Source: Leifsonia aquatica H1aii (GTDB lineage Bacteria > Actinomycetota > Actinomycetes > Actinomycetales > Microbacteriaceae). Taken from it: a stretch of 44,583 nt of DNA. The position numbers and the translations under genes were made by a program. The notes below the pieces were generated by a model. The model made no database searches. It was not told the DNA's origin and was given only the letters and a program-made list of their open reading frames with translations. The stretch lies in NCBI RefSeq assembly GCF_000633535.1, contig NZ_AYMR01000026.1:1-44583 (forward strand). Reading direction: 5' to 3'. Every line of letters starts with the position of its first letter. Position 1 is the first letter of the stretch. Shown here piece by piece: positions 23,390 through 31,791 of the stretch.

Positions 23390-24715
23390 ATGTTGACTCC
23401 ATTCCGCAGGCGGGCGCTCCGCGCCACCGCCGTCCTGGCCGCGACGGCCGGGATCGTCGCCCTCGCCGGCTGCAGCGGCTCGCAGGGTGCGACCACGCTG
23501 GACACCAAGGCGAAGGTGCAGATCGAAGTCTGGTCCGGACAGGCCGACGCGGCGCAGAAGGTGATCGAGGGCCTCGCGAAGGAGTTCGAGCAGGCCCACC
23601 CGAACGTGTCGATCAACCTCTCTCCCGGTGCCTCCTCGACCGATCAGCTGCTGCAGAAGCTCTCCGCCGGATTCGCGGGAGACCAGTACCCGGACATGTC
23701 GTACGCGTTCGGCTCGTGGGCCGGCCAGCTGGAGGCCTCGGGACGCACCCTCGACATCTCGGACGAGGTGAAGAAGCCCGAGGTGAAGTGGGACGAGTTC
23801 ACCGCCGCCGCCCGCGGGACCGCCCAGCCCACCGGCTCCAAGGTGATCGGCTTCCCGGCCGTCGTCGACAACATCGGACTGCTCTACAACAAGACCCTTT
23901 TCGACAAGGCCGGCCTGGCCTACCCGACCCCGGACTGGACGTGGGACGACTTCCGGGAGGCGGCGAAGAAGCTGACCGACCCGGCCAACCACATCTACGG
24001 CTACGGCTACTCGGTGTCCGGCAGCGAGGAGACCACCTGGCAGTTCTGGCCGCACCTGTGGCAGGCCGGCGGCGCCATCCTGAACGACGACGCGACCAAG
24101 GCGGAGTTCGCCTCGAAGGCCGGCGACGACGCCCTCTCGTTCCTGCGGTCGATGGCCGTGGACGACAAGAGCGTCTACCTCGACCAGACGGATGTGAAGT
24201 TCGGCCAGCTGTTCGTCAACGACCGCATCGGGATGATCACCTCCGGTCCGTGGCAGCTGTCGGACCTGAAGACCGGCGGCACGAAGTACGGCGTCGTGCA
24301 GCTCCCGGGCACGGACGGGGATCACCAGACGGTGTCCGGCCCCGACATCTGGGCGCTCTTCGACCACCACGACAAGAACCGCGCCTACTGGGCCACCCAG
24401 TTCGCGCAGTGGCTGACGTCCGCCGAGCAGGACGAGCGGTTCAATGTGGCGATCGGCAACCTCCCGCTGCGCTCGTCGGAGGCGTCGTCCGACGCCGTGG
24501 CCAAGGAGGCGGCCGAGTACCCCGGCTACGAGGTGTTCGTCGCGAACTCCGCGAACGTGAAGCAGACGCGCCCGACCACCAAGGGCTACGCCGCCCTGTC
24601 GGTCGCCGTCGGCAAGTCGATCTCGCAGGTCCTCCAGGGCGACGGCGAGCCGAAGGCGGCGCTGGAGCAGGCCGCCGCGACCGCCGACGCCGCCCTGGCC
24701 AAGGACAAGAAGTAG
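23390..24715 (+). CDS. ABC sugar transporter, solute-binding lipoprotein
   Basis: A 441-residue family 1 extracellular solute-binding protein. Signal peptide with lipobox LAGC, lipidated Cys28. Core motifs: VQIEVWSGQADAAQKVIEGLAKEFEQAHPNV, QKLSAGFAGDQYPDM, FPAVVDNIGLLYNKTLFDKAG, FVNDRIGMITSGPW, all typical of sugar binders. GGGAG precedes the ATG. It delivers its sugar to the two permeases that follow. The ligand would be the sugar processed by the SIS protein and kinases. Confidence 0.9.
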   Translation: MLTPFRRRALRATAVLAATAGIVALAGCSGSQGATTLDTKAKVQIEVWSGQADAAQKVIEGLAKEFEQAHPNVSINLSPGASSTDQLLQKLSAGFAGDQYPDMSYAFGSWAGQLEASGRTLDISDEVKKPEVKWDEFTAAARGTAQPTGSKVIGFPAVVDNIGLLYNKTLFDKAGLAYPTPDWTWDDFREAAKKLTDPANHIYGYGYSVSGSEETTWQFWPHLWQAGGAILNDDATKAEFASKAGDDALSFLRSMAVDDKSVYLDQTDVKFGQLFVNDRIGMITSGPWQLSDLKTGGTKYGVVQLPGTDGDHQTVSGPDIWALFDHHDKNRAYWATQFAQWLTSAEQDERFNVAIGNLPLRSSEASSDAVAKEAAEYPGYEVFVANSANVKQTRPTTKGYAALSVAVGKSISQVLQGDGEPKAALEQAAATADAALAKDKK

Positions 24716-24734
24716 GAGCGGCGAGGACACCCGA

Positions 24735-25688
24735 ATGGCAGACACCACCGCCCATGCGCTCCCGCGGCCCGGCGCGTCCTCGGACGCGGCCGGGGCGCGG
24801 CGGGCGCGCCGGCGCCGCGGGCTCACCTCGGCGCTGACCGGCTGGGGATTCGTCGCCCCGGCCACCCTGATCATCCTCGGCCTCTCGATCTTCCCCGCGC
24901 TGTGGGCGTTCGTGCTGTCGTTCCAGAGCTGGGACGGCTTCAGCGACGCCACCTGGGTCGGGGGCGACAACTACTCCCAGTTGATGAGCGACGCGGAGTT
25001 CGGCAACGCCGTGCTCAACACCGTCGGGTTCACGCTGCTGTTCGTGCCGGCGTCGGTGCTCCTCGGGCTCTTCCTCGCCGTCGCGCTCAACCGGCGCATC
25101 CGGTGGATGGGCTTCTACCGCACCGCGATCTTCGTCCCCTTCGTCGCGTCGGCGGCCTCCACCGGCATCCTGTCGACCTACCTGTTCAGCCCGCAGTTCG
25201 GCCTCGTGAACAACGTGCTCCGGGTGCTGCACCTGCCGCAGCAGGGCTGGCTGGACGACCCGAATCAGGCGATGATCGTGATCGCGATCATGTCGCTCTG
25301 GGGCTCGGCCGCGTTCACGACCGTGATCTACCTGGCCGCGCTGCAGGATGTGCCCGGCGACCTCATCGAGGCGGCGCGCATCGACGGCGCCAACCCCTGG
25401 CAGACGTTCTGGCGGATCGTGTGGCCCCAGCTCGCGCCGGTCACCGCGTTCGTCGCGATCTGGCAGACGATCCAGGCCATCCAGCTGTTCGACCTCGTCT
25501 ACACGACCACGCGCGGCGGCCCGCTCGACGCGACGAAGACGATCGTCTACTTCCTGTACGACAAGGCGTTCCACGCGCTGGAGTTCGGCTACGGTTCCGC
25601 CGCCGCCTACGTGCTCTTCGCCGTGACGCTGCTCATCACCATCGGCGTCGTCGTCATCCAGCGTCGCCGCGGTTCGGAGGCGTTCTGA
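24735..25688 (+). CDS. ABC sugar permease, MalF type
   Basis: A 317-residue inner-membrane permease with six or seven transmembrane helices. The EAA loop DLIEAARIDGANPWQTFWRIVWPQLAP near residue 210 is where the ATPase docks. It has an Arg-rich cytoplasmic N-terminus (residues 20-35). Stop and next start overlap (TGATG). No ATPase gene is in the operon, so it presumably works with a shared MsiK-type ATPase encoded elsewhere. Confidence 0.92.
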   Translation: MADTTAHALPRPGASSDAAGARRARRRRGLTSALTGWGFVAPATLIILGLSIFPALWAFVLSFQSWDGFSDATWVGGDNYSQLMSDAEFGNAVLNTVGFTLLFVPASVLLGLFLAVALNRRIRWMGFYRTAIFVPFVASAASTGILSTYLFSPQFGLVNNVLRVLHLPQQGWLDDPNQAMIVIAIMSLWGSAAFTTVIYLAALQDVPGDLIEAARIDGANPWQTFWRIVWPQLAPVTAFVAIWQTIQAIQLFDLVYTTTRGGPLDATKTIVYFLYDKAFHALEFGYGSAAAYVLFAVTLLITIGVVVIQRRRGSEAF

Positions 25689-26572
25689 TGACAGCCCTTC
25701 TCTCCGAGGTCTCGGACGCCGCCCGCACGGTCGCCGCCGAGCCGCAGCAGCGTTCCCGCAAGCGGCGCCTGAGCGGGTGGCACTTCGTGCTCTTCCCGAT
25801 CGCGATCCTCTTCCTGGTCCCGTTCGCGCAGATGGCGCTGGCGTCGTTCTCGCCGGCGAAGGAGCTGGTGGCCTTCCCGCCGCCGTTCATCCCCTCGCAC
25901 TTCACCCTCGACGGCTACGTCAAACTGTTCGGCCAGACCGACATCCTGCTCTGGCTCGGCAACACGGTCATCGTGTCGGCCACCGCGATCGTCTCGAACA
26001 TCGTGCTCTGCTCGCTGGCCGGATACGGCTTCGCGCGGCTGAAGTTCGCCGGTCGCGACTTCGGGTTCCTGATGATCCTCGCGACCATCATGATCCCGAC
26101 GCAGCTGCTGATGATCCCGACCTACATCCTGTTCGCCAAGCTCGGCCTGCTGAACGGGCTCGGCGCGGCCATTGTCCCGTGGCTCGCGACGGCCTTCGGC
26201 ATCTTCCTGATGCGCCAGTTCTTCCTGTCGCTGCCTGCGGAGCTGGAGGAGGCCGGCGCGATCGACGGCTGCAACCGCTGGCAGGTCTTCTTCCGGATCG
26301 TGCTGCCGCTCGCCCGCCCGGCCCTCGCCACCCTGGCGATCTTCACCCTGCTGGGTGCATGGAACGACCTGGTCTGGCCCCTGATCGCGATCAACAGCCA
26401 GTCGGCGTTCACGCTCCAGCTGGGCATCGCGAACTTCCAGGGCGCGCACCAGACCGATTGGAGCCTGATCATGGCGGGCAACGTGATCGCCACGCTTCCC
26501 CTCATCCTGTTCTTCCTCTTCGCGCAGCGGCAGTTCATCGCCACTATGACGTTCTCGGGGCTCAAGGGATGA
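25688..26572 (+). CDS. ABC sugar permease, MalG type
   Basis: A 294-residue membrane protein with six helices. MalG-type features: FPPPFIPSHFTLDGY after helix 1, GYGFARLKFAGRD, MIPTQLLMIPTYILFAKLGLLN, and the EAA loop ELEEAGAIDGCNRWQVFFRIVLPLARPA. The C-terminus FSGLKG is typical. Pairs with the upstream permease. Overlaps both neighbours, indicating tight coupling. Confidence 0.92.
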   Translation: MTALLSEVSDAARTVAAEPQQRSRKRRLSGWHFVLFPIAILFLVPFAQMALASFSPAKELVAFPPPFIPSHFTLDGYVKLFGQTDILLWLGNTVIVSATAIVSNIVLCSLAGYGFARLKFAGRDFGFLMILATIMIPTQLLMIPTYILFAKLGLLNGLGAAIVPWLATAFGIFLMRQFFLSLPAELEEAGAIDGCNRWQVFFRIVLPLARPALATLAIFTLLGAWNDLVWPLIAINSQSAFTLQLGIANFQGAHQTDWSLIMAGNVIATLPLILFFLFAQRQFIATMTFSGLKG

Positions 26573-27513
26573 GCGGCGTGGACGTCCTGGTCGTCGGCGA
26601 CGCCAACCCCGACCTCCTGCTCACCGGCGACACCGTCCCCCGGTTCGGCCAGGCGGAGCAGCTGCTCGACTCGGCGGAGCTGCTGCTGGGCGGAAGCGCG
26701 GCGATCGTCGCCTGCGGCCTGGCCCGGCTCGGCCTGCGCACCGCCCTCGCGGCCGTGGTCGGGGCCGACCAGTTCGGCGCCGTCGTGCTCGACCGGCTGC
26801 GCGACGGGGGCGTGGACGACTCCGCGATCGAGATCGACGCCGCGCGGCCGACGGGGCTCTCGGTGGTGCTCTCCGAGCCCGGGGACCGCGCCATCCTCAC
26901 GCTGCCCGGCACCATCCCCGCACTGACCCCGGATGCCGTGCGCGCGGCGGTCGCGCGGCTGCGGCCGCGGCACGTGCACGTCGCCTCCTACTTCTTGCTC
27001 CCCGGCCTCGCCGCCGAGCTGCCGGTGCTGCTCGACGAGATCGCGGCCACCGGTGCGACCATCAGCCTCGACACCAACTGGGACCCGGCGGAGCGGTGGA
27101 CCGGACTGGACGCGGTGCTCCCGCGCGTCGACGTCTTCCTGCCGAACCGCGAGGAGGCACTGGCCATCGCCGCGGCGGTGGACGGCCGGGCGCACGACCA
27201 CCTCGACGATGCGGCGGCGGCGCTCTCCGCGCTCGGTTGCCGCGTCGTCGTCAAGGCCGGCGCGGAGGGCGGACTCGCCTTCGAGGGCGGCCGGCGCACG
27301 GCATCCGCCCCCGGCCTGGTGCTCGACGTCGTCGACACGACCGGCGCGGGCGACAGCTTCGATGCCGGTTACCTCGCTGCGCTGCTGGAGGGAGTCGAGG
27401 GCGAGGAGGACCGGCTGCGCTGGGCCGCGGTCGCCGGTTCCCTCTCCGTCCGCGGCACCGGCGGGACGGGGGCGCAGGCCACCCGCGACGAGCTCCGGGA
27501 GGCGCGGGTATGA
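26569..27513 (+). CDS. PfkB-family sugar kinase
   Basis: A 314-residue ribokinase-like kinase. Seen: DVLVVGDANPDLLL, LGGSAAIVACGLARLG (substrate lid region), DTNWDPAERW, FLPNREEALAIA and DTTGAGDSFDAGYLAALLEG with the catalytic Asp and anion hole. The intact GAGD motif and ribokinase-like N-terminus suggest a sugar or amino-sugar substrate. Directly after the permeases, it occupies the place of frlD (fructosamine 6-kinase) in the Bacillus frl operon. Galactosamine kinase is the alternative. Confidence 0.87.
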   Translation: MSGVDVLVVGDANPDLLLTGDTVPRFGQAEQLLDSAELLLGGSAAIVACGLARLGLRTALAAVVGADQFGAVVLDRLRDGGVDDSAIEIDAARPTGLSVVLSEPGDRAILTLPGTIPALTPDAVRAAVARLRPRHVHVASYFLLPGLAAELPVLLDEIAATGATISLDTNWDPAERWTGLDAVLPRVDVFLPNREEALAIAAAVDGRAHDHLDDAAAALSALGCRVVVKAGAEGGLAFEGGRRTASAPGLVLDVVDTTGAGDSFDAGYLAALLEGVEGEEDRLRWAAVAGSLSVRGTGGTGAQATRDELREARV

Positions 27514-28397
27514 CCGTCCACACCCTCGGGCTCACCCCGGCCCTCGACGTCGTCTACGTGCTCGACGAGGTGCGGTTGGGCGGCATCCACCGCCCGCCCG
27601 TCGTCCTCCGGTCGGCCGGCGGCAAGTCGCTGAACGTCGCGCGCGCACTCGCCCTGCTCGGCGCCCAGACGCGCGCCGTCGTCCCTCTGGGCGGGAGGAT
27701 CGGCGACCTCGTCGCCGATCTGCTGGCCGGCAGCGATGTCGAGGTCGACCGCATCCCGACCGCCGTCGAGACACGGCTGTGCATCACGGCCTGCGACACC
27801 GGCTCCCGCGCCCTGACCGAGTTCTACGAGCCCGTCACCGAGTTCGACGTGCCGCTCGAGGCCGTCGCCGAGCGCCTGCGTTCCGTCGCCCCCGGCGAGT
27901 GGCTGACCGTCTCCGGCGCGATGCCGGTCGGGACGGATGCAGCGGAGTTCGCCGCGATCCTGGCGGCCGAAGCCGACCGGGGGGTCCTGCTCGCGATCGA
28001 CGTGCACGGCCCGGCGCTCGGCGAGATCATCGATCGTGCGCGTCCGCGGCTCGTCAAGGTGAACCGCGGCGAGGCCGCCGACCTGACCGGGGCTCCCGAC
28101 CGGGAGCTCTCGGCCCGGCGCCTCGTCGAGCGCGGCGCCGGGATCGCGGTCGTGACCGACGGCGAGGCGGGCTCGGTCGCCGCGACCGCGTCCGGCGACC
28201 TCATCACGGCACCGCCGGTCGACCGCCCCGGGCTCTTCCCGGTGGGGAGCGGGGACTGCTACCTCGCCGGGCTCGTCGGATCGCTGGACGGGGGTGCCGA
28301 GCTCGCCCGTGCGCTGGCTGTGGCGGCCGAGATCGGCGCCGCGAACGCACAGGTGCCCGGCGCGGCGGTCTTCGACGCGCCCCTCCTCTTCGCCTGA
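27510..28397 (+). CDS. PfkB kinase, 1-phosphofructokinase/tagatose-6-phosphate kinase type
   Basis: A 295-residue kinase of the LacC/FruK branch: LGLTPALDVVYVLD at the N-terminus, SAGGKSLNVARALALLG, TEFYEPVTEFD, VKVNRGEAADLTG and VGSGDCYLAGL. The anion-hole motif is GSGD rather than GAGD; the catalytic Asp is kept. FruK/LacC kinases phosphorylate a sugar monophosphate to the 1,6-bisphosphate, so it may make the substrate of the aldolase at 20243. Overlaps the upstream kinase by 4 bp; a family A hairpin follows 28 bp after the stop. Confidence 0.85.
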   Translation: MTVHTLGLTPALDVVYVLDEVRLGGIHRPPVVLRSAGGKSLNVARALALLGAQTRAVVPLGGRIGDLVADLLAGSDVEVDRIPTAVETRLCITACDTGSRALTEFYEPVTEFDVPLEAVAERLRSVAPGEWLTVSGAMPVGTDAAEFAAILAAEADRGVLLAIDVHGPALGEIIDRARPRLVKVNRGEAADLTGAPDRELSARRLVERGAGIAVVTDGEAGSVAATASGDLITAPPVDRPGLFPVGSGDCYLAGLVGSLDGGAELARALAVAAEIGAANAQVPGAAVFDAPLLFA

Positions 28398-28425
28398 CCG
28401 TCCCACCTCCTCCTCTCCACCCGCT

Positions 28426-28482
28426 CGAGGTTCACGTCGTCGCGCTCATTCGGGCGGAATGAGCGCAACGACGTGAACCTCG
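28426..28482. repeat. Hairpin repeat, family A copy 1
   Basis: Arms 28426-28451 and 28457-28482 pair over 25 of 26 positions around a 5-nt loop (GGGCG). It lies between the convergent second kinase and acyltransferase-CapA genes, 4 bp from the stop of the latter. The arm core GGTTCACGTCGT is shared with the other copies. Likely bidirectional terminator. Confidence 0.8.
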
Positions 28483-28486
28483 GCGG

Positions 28487-30637
28487 TCAGCCGGCGGGGC
28501 GGGGCCGGGTGAGCATGCCGTCCGCGGCGATCCGTGGCGCCGTCGCGGGGAAGTCGCGGCGGCCGAACGCGTCCACGAGGGCGGCCGCGCGACCATCCGG
28601 GTCCGGTACGGGCGCGCCGTCGTCGAAGGCGAAGTGGACGGAGCGCATCCGGCCGCGGGCGAAGCTGCCGTCGGCGTGGAGGCTCACGTCGAGGTAGACG
28701 CCGTAGCGCGTGGCCTGCTCGGCGCCGAAGACGCCCCCGCCCCCGAAATTGCCGAGGCTGTAGGCGATGAGGCGCCCGCGATAGAACTCCGCGCCCCGCA
28801 ATGTGTGCGGTCCGTGGCCGAGGACGAGGTCGGCCCCGGCATCGACGGCGGCGTGCGCGAACGCCACGACGTCGCCGCGATTCTCGCCGTACATCCGCTC
28901 CACGCCCGGGGCGACGACGTTCGCGTCGGGACCCTCGGCTCCCAGGTGCGCCTGCACCACCACGACATCCGCGGATGCCGCCGCCGCGGCGACCACCCGC
29001 CGGACGTGCCGCAGATCGGTCACCCGGTTGAAGCCCTGGTACGGGGCGAAGCCGATCATCGCCACGGTCGTGTCGCCGATCCGCGTGCACACGATCTCGT
29101 CGCGGTCTCCGACGGCGCGGATGCCGTGTGCGGCGAGCCCGGCCCGGGTGTTCGCGTAGCCTTCGTCGCCGAAGTCCTTGCTGTGGTTGTTCGCCAGGTT
29201 CAGGAGGTCGAACCCGGTGAAGTACGCGGCGGTCCCCGGTGCGCTGCGGAAGGCGAGGCAATCCGCATCGGCGCCGCACTTGTCGTACCCGGTGTCGTCC
29301 GAGATCACCTGCTCCAGGTTCCCCGTCACGATGTCGCCGGTGAGCCACGGGCGCACGGCGTCGAAATGGTGCTCCCCGCCGTCCGCGGGCACCCGGTGGC
29401 CGACATCGTGGATGAGCAGGTCGCCGGTGGCGCCGATGCGCACCTCCCCGCTGCGGGACGCGGCCTGCGCGGGCGGTGTGGGTCCGCAGCCGGGGATCGC
29501 GGTCGCGCCTGCGGTGACGAGACCGGCGGCGACCAGCACCACGACCGCGATGGAGGTCCGCCAGGGCACGCCGCGTCCGCGGCGAGCGAGCGCGCCCGGC
29601 GCCGTCCAGCGCGGCAGATCGAACAGCCAGGACGCCCCGTCGCGCAGCAGCAGGCGGTGGAGCCCCAGGCTGCCGGCGACGAGGGCGGCGGTGAGGATCA
29701 CCGGCAGCACCACGGCCGCCGCCAGCTGGACGGCGACCCGGGAGCCCGACAGCCAGCCGGCGAGGAGGAAGTCCGCCAAAGCGAGCAGGGGCATGTGGAT
29801 CAGATAGATCGGCAGGCTGAGCTGCCCGAGCCGGCCCAGTCCCGCACCGACGACGCGGAGCCGCGACAGTGCGGGCGCGATGCCCAGGCCGGCCGACACC
29901 CCGATCACCGACACCGCGAACCACACGCCCGGCACCTGTTCGGAGCCGGTGAGCCGCATGGCCGCGAACGCCGCCGCGTAGCCGCCGACGAGCAGGAGTG
30001 CGATCGGCAGGCGCACGCGGGCGAGCAGACGACGCAGCTGCGGGGCGAGATGCAGCCCCAGCAGGAAGAAGGTGAGGTTGTAGAGCAGCGACCCGCGATT
30101 GCTCACCACCTCCACCCAGCCGGCGGAGACCACGACCGACAGCACCGCCGCCGCCCCGATGAGCGGCCAGGCCGGGAGGCGCGCGAACGCCTTCGCGACC
30201 ACGAAGTACACCGCCAGCGCGTAGAGGTACCAGGTGTTGGGCGGGCTGATCGTGACCGACTCCACGAATTCCGCGACGCCGCGCGGGACCAGGGTCGGGA
30301 AGTCGGGGAAGGCCCACATGGCGGCCATGTGGATGAGCGACCACAGCAGGTAGAGGTAGAGGAACCGTGCGACGCGGGTGCGGGCGACCACCGCCCACGG
30401 CCGGGTGAGGGCGTTCGCGGCGAAGTATCCAGAGACCAGCAGGAACAGGGGCATCAGGAACGGCCAGATGACATCGCCGAACAGGCCCCAGATGCCGGGG
30501 ATCGGCACGCCGAGCTGCCAATCGATGTTCAGGTAGCTCTTCATGACGACGTGCCAGAGCACCACGAGCAGGATGAGCGCGCCCTTGAGCGCGTCACCCC
30601 AGCCTTCGCGCGCGGTCGGGGCGGCGGCGTCCGTCAT
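28487..30637 (-). CDS. Acyltransferase-3 / CapA-like phosphoesterase fusion
   Basis: A 716-residue fusion. Residues about 10-360 form an acyltransferase-3 domain (PF01757 type, OafA/YrhL-like) with about ten membrane helices, starting WGDALKGALILLVVLWHVVMKS with the conserved His. A linker with one more helix (TSIAVVVLVAAGLVTAGATA, about residue 400) leads to a C-terminal CapA/PgsA-type metallophosphoesterase-like domain: RIGATGDLLIHD, GNLEQVIS, NLANNHSKDFG, VVQAHLGAE, VLGHGPHTLRG, YSLGNFGGG. A role in acylating and tailoring a surface polymer or peptidoglycan is likely. The start overlaps the D-Ala-D-Ala ligase stop, so it belongs to the alr-ddl operon. Confidence 0.85.
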   Translation of the reverse strand: MTDAAAPTAREGWGDALKGALILLVVLWHVVMKSYLNIDWQLGVPIPGIWGLFGDVIWPFLMPLFLLVSGYFAANALTRPWAVVARTRVARFLYLYLLWSLIHMAAMWAFPDFPTLVPRGVAEFVESVTISPPNTWYLYALAVYFVVAKAFARLPAWPLIGAAAVLSVVVSAGWVEVVSNRGSLLYNLTFFLLGLHLAPQLRRLLARVRLPIALLLVGGYAAAFAAMRLTGSEQVPGVWFAVSVIGVSAGLGIAPALSRLRVVGAGLGRLGQLSLPIYLIHMPLLALADFLLAGWLSGSRVAVQLAAAVVLPVILTAALVAGSLGLHRLLLRDGASWLFDLPRWTAPGALARRGRGVPWRTSIAVVVLVAAGLVTAGATAIPGCGPTPPAQAASRSGEVRIGATGDLLIHDVGHRVPADGGEHHFDAVRPWLTGDIVTGNLEQVISDDTGYDKCGADADCLAFRSAPGTAAYFTGFDLLNLANNHSKDFGDEGYANTRAGLAAHGIRAVGDRDEIVCTRIGDTTVAMIGFAPYQGFNRVTDLRHVRRVVAAAAASADVVVVQAHLGAEGPDANVVAPGVERMYGENRGDVVAFAHAAVDAGADLVLGHGPHTLRGAEFYRGRLIAYSLGNFGGGGVFGAEQATRYGVYLDVSLHADGSFARGRMRSVHFAFDDGAPVPDPDGRAAALVDAFGRRDFPATAPRIAADGMLTRPRPAG

Positions 30638-31791
30638 CGAGCCGGCCCGCTGCCGGACGTCGACGCAGTGGTCGCAGGCGTCGCTGTCGTCGCGGCCGTC
30701 ACCGCGGCGCTCAGCGCCACCTCCAGGAGCTCGGCGACCAGGCTGGCGTAGTCCAGGCCGAGGGCGGCGTACATCCGGGGCACCTGCGACGCCTCGGTGA
30801 AGCCCGGAGTGGTGTTCACCTCGTTGAGTAGCACGCCCGCCGGGGTGAGGAAGAAGTCGAAGCGTGCGACTCCCGCGCAGCCGAGGGCGTCGTAGAGGGC
30901 GGTGGCCGCCGCCTCGATCTCCGCCTGCTCGCCGGCCGTGATGGGCGCGGGCACGGTGAACGATGCGGTGCCGTCGTACTTCTGGTCGCGGCCGAACACA
31001 CCGCCGTCGGCCACGCCGATCTCGAGCGCGGCACCGGCCCGCAGCGCGCCACGGCTGTCGCGGAAGACCGCGATGTCGACCTCGCGGCCGACGACGAACG
31101 CCTCGACGAGCGCGGTGCTCCCGGCGGAGAGGGCGTGGTCGATCGCCGGACCGAGCTCGGCGGCCTCCCGGACCACGGAGACCCCGTTGCTGGACCCGCC
31201 CGTCGTCGGCTTCACGACCACGGGAGGGTCGAGCCGGATCGAGGCGGGATCGGCGCCCGGGCGCACCAGCAGCGCGGGCGCGGTCCGGATGCCCAGGGCC
31301 TCCGCCACGAGCTTCGTGACCCATTTGTCCATCCCGATCGCCCCGGCGCGCACCGGGGAGCCGGCGAAGGGGACGCCGGCCAGGCTCAGGAGCCCCGCGA
31401 TCGAGCCGTCTTCGCCGTTCACACCGTGCAGCACGGGGAAGGCGAGGTCGCAGGAGCCGAGGAGGGCCACCGCCTGCGCGGCGGAGAGGGTCAACCGGCC
31501 GGCGACGTGCCAGCCGCCGGAGCGGTCGATCGTCACCGGCACGGCGTCGTGGCCGAGGTCGCGGACGGCCCGCGCGACGGCCGCGGCCGAGGCGAGCGAG
31601 ACTTCGTGCTCGTCGTTCGCTCCGCCGCCGATGATAGCGACCCGCAGGACGCCCCTCTCCGGAGCCGCGTCCGCTGCGCGCACCGCATCCGCCCTCGGCC
31701 GCGTCTCTGCCTCTCGCATCAGGTCTGCCTCTCGGGTCGCTTCCGCCTCTCGCGCGATGTCTGCCTCTCGGGTCGTCTCCGCCTCACGCAT
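30634..31791 (-). CDS. ddl: D-alanine-D-alanine ligase family protein
   Basis: A 385-residue ATP-grasp ligase joining two D-amino acids for peptidoglycan. Seen: GGGANDEHEVSLASA (N-terminal Gly-rich loop), HGVNGEDGSIAGLL, AGSPVRAGAIGMDKWVTK, VVKPTTGGSSNGVSVV, ARFDFFLTPAGVLLNEVNTTPGFT with the Mg-binding residues. The first 45 residues are an unusual Arg/Glu/Ala-rich repeat. The ATG at 31791 overlaps the last codons and stop of the alanine racemase gene. The second substrate (Ala, Ser or Lac) cannot be told. Whether this is the essential housekeeping ligase or a paralogue is unknown. Confidence 0.85.
   Translation of the reverse strand: MREAETTREADIAREAEATREADLMREAETRPRADAVRAADAAPERGVLRVAIIGGGANDEHEVSLASAAAVARAVRDLGHDAVPVTIDRSGGWHVAGRLTLSAAQAVALLGSCDLAFPVLHGVNGEDGSIAGLLSLAGVPFAGSPVRAGAIGMDKWVTKLVAEALGIRTAPALLVRPGADPASIRLDPPVVVKPTTGGSSNGVSVVREAAELGPAIDHALSAGSTALVEAFVVGREVDIAVFRDSRGALRAGAALEIGVADGGVFGRDQKYDGTASFTVPAPITAGEQAEIEAAATALYDALGCAGVARFDFFLTPAGVLLNEVNTTPGFTEASQVPRMYAALGLDYASLVAELLEVALSAAVTAATTATPATTASTSGSGPAR
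31717..31791 (-). repeat. Charged repeat at the N-terminus of Ddl
   Basis: The first 25 or so codons of ddl read as repeated TREAD/REAE units (REAETTREADIAREAEATREAD), from a roughly 18-bp DNA unit seen on the plus strand as TCTGCCTCTCGGGTC. Such a minisatellite could change the leader length between strains. Confidence 0.6.

Noticed and set aside
28426-28482. Family A hairpins as parS or KOPS-like chromosome sites
   Set aside because: The arms contain TTCACGT but not the parS palindrome, and their position at gene ends fits termination better.
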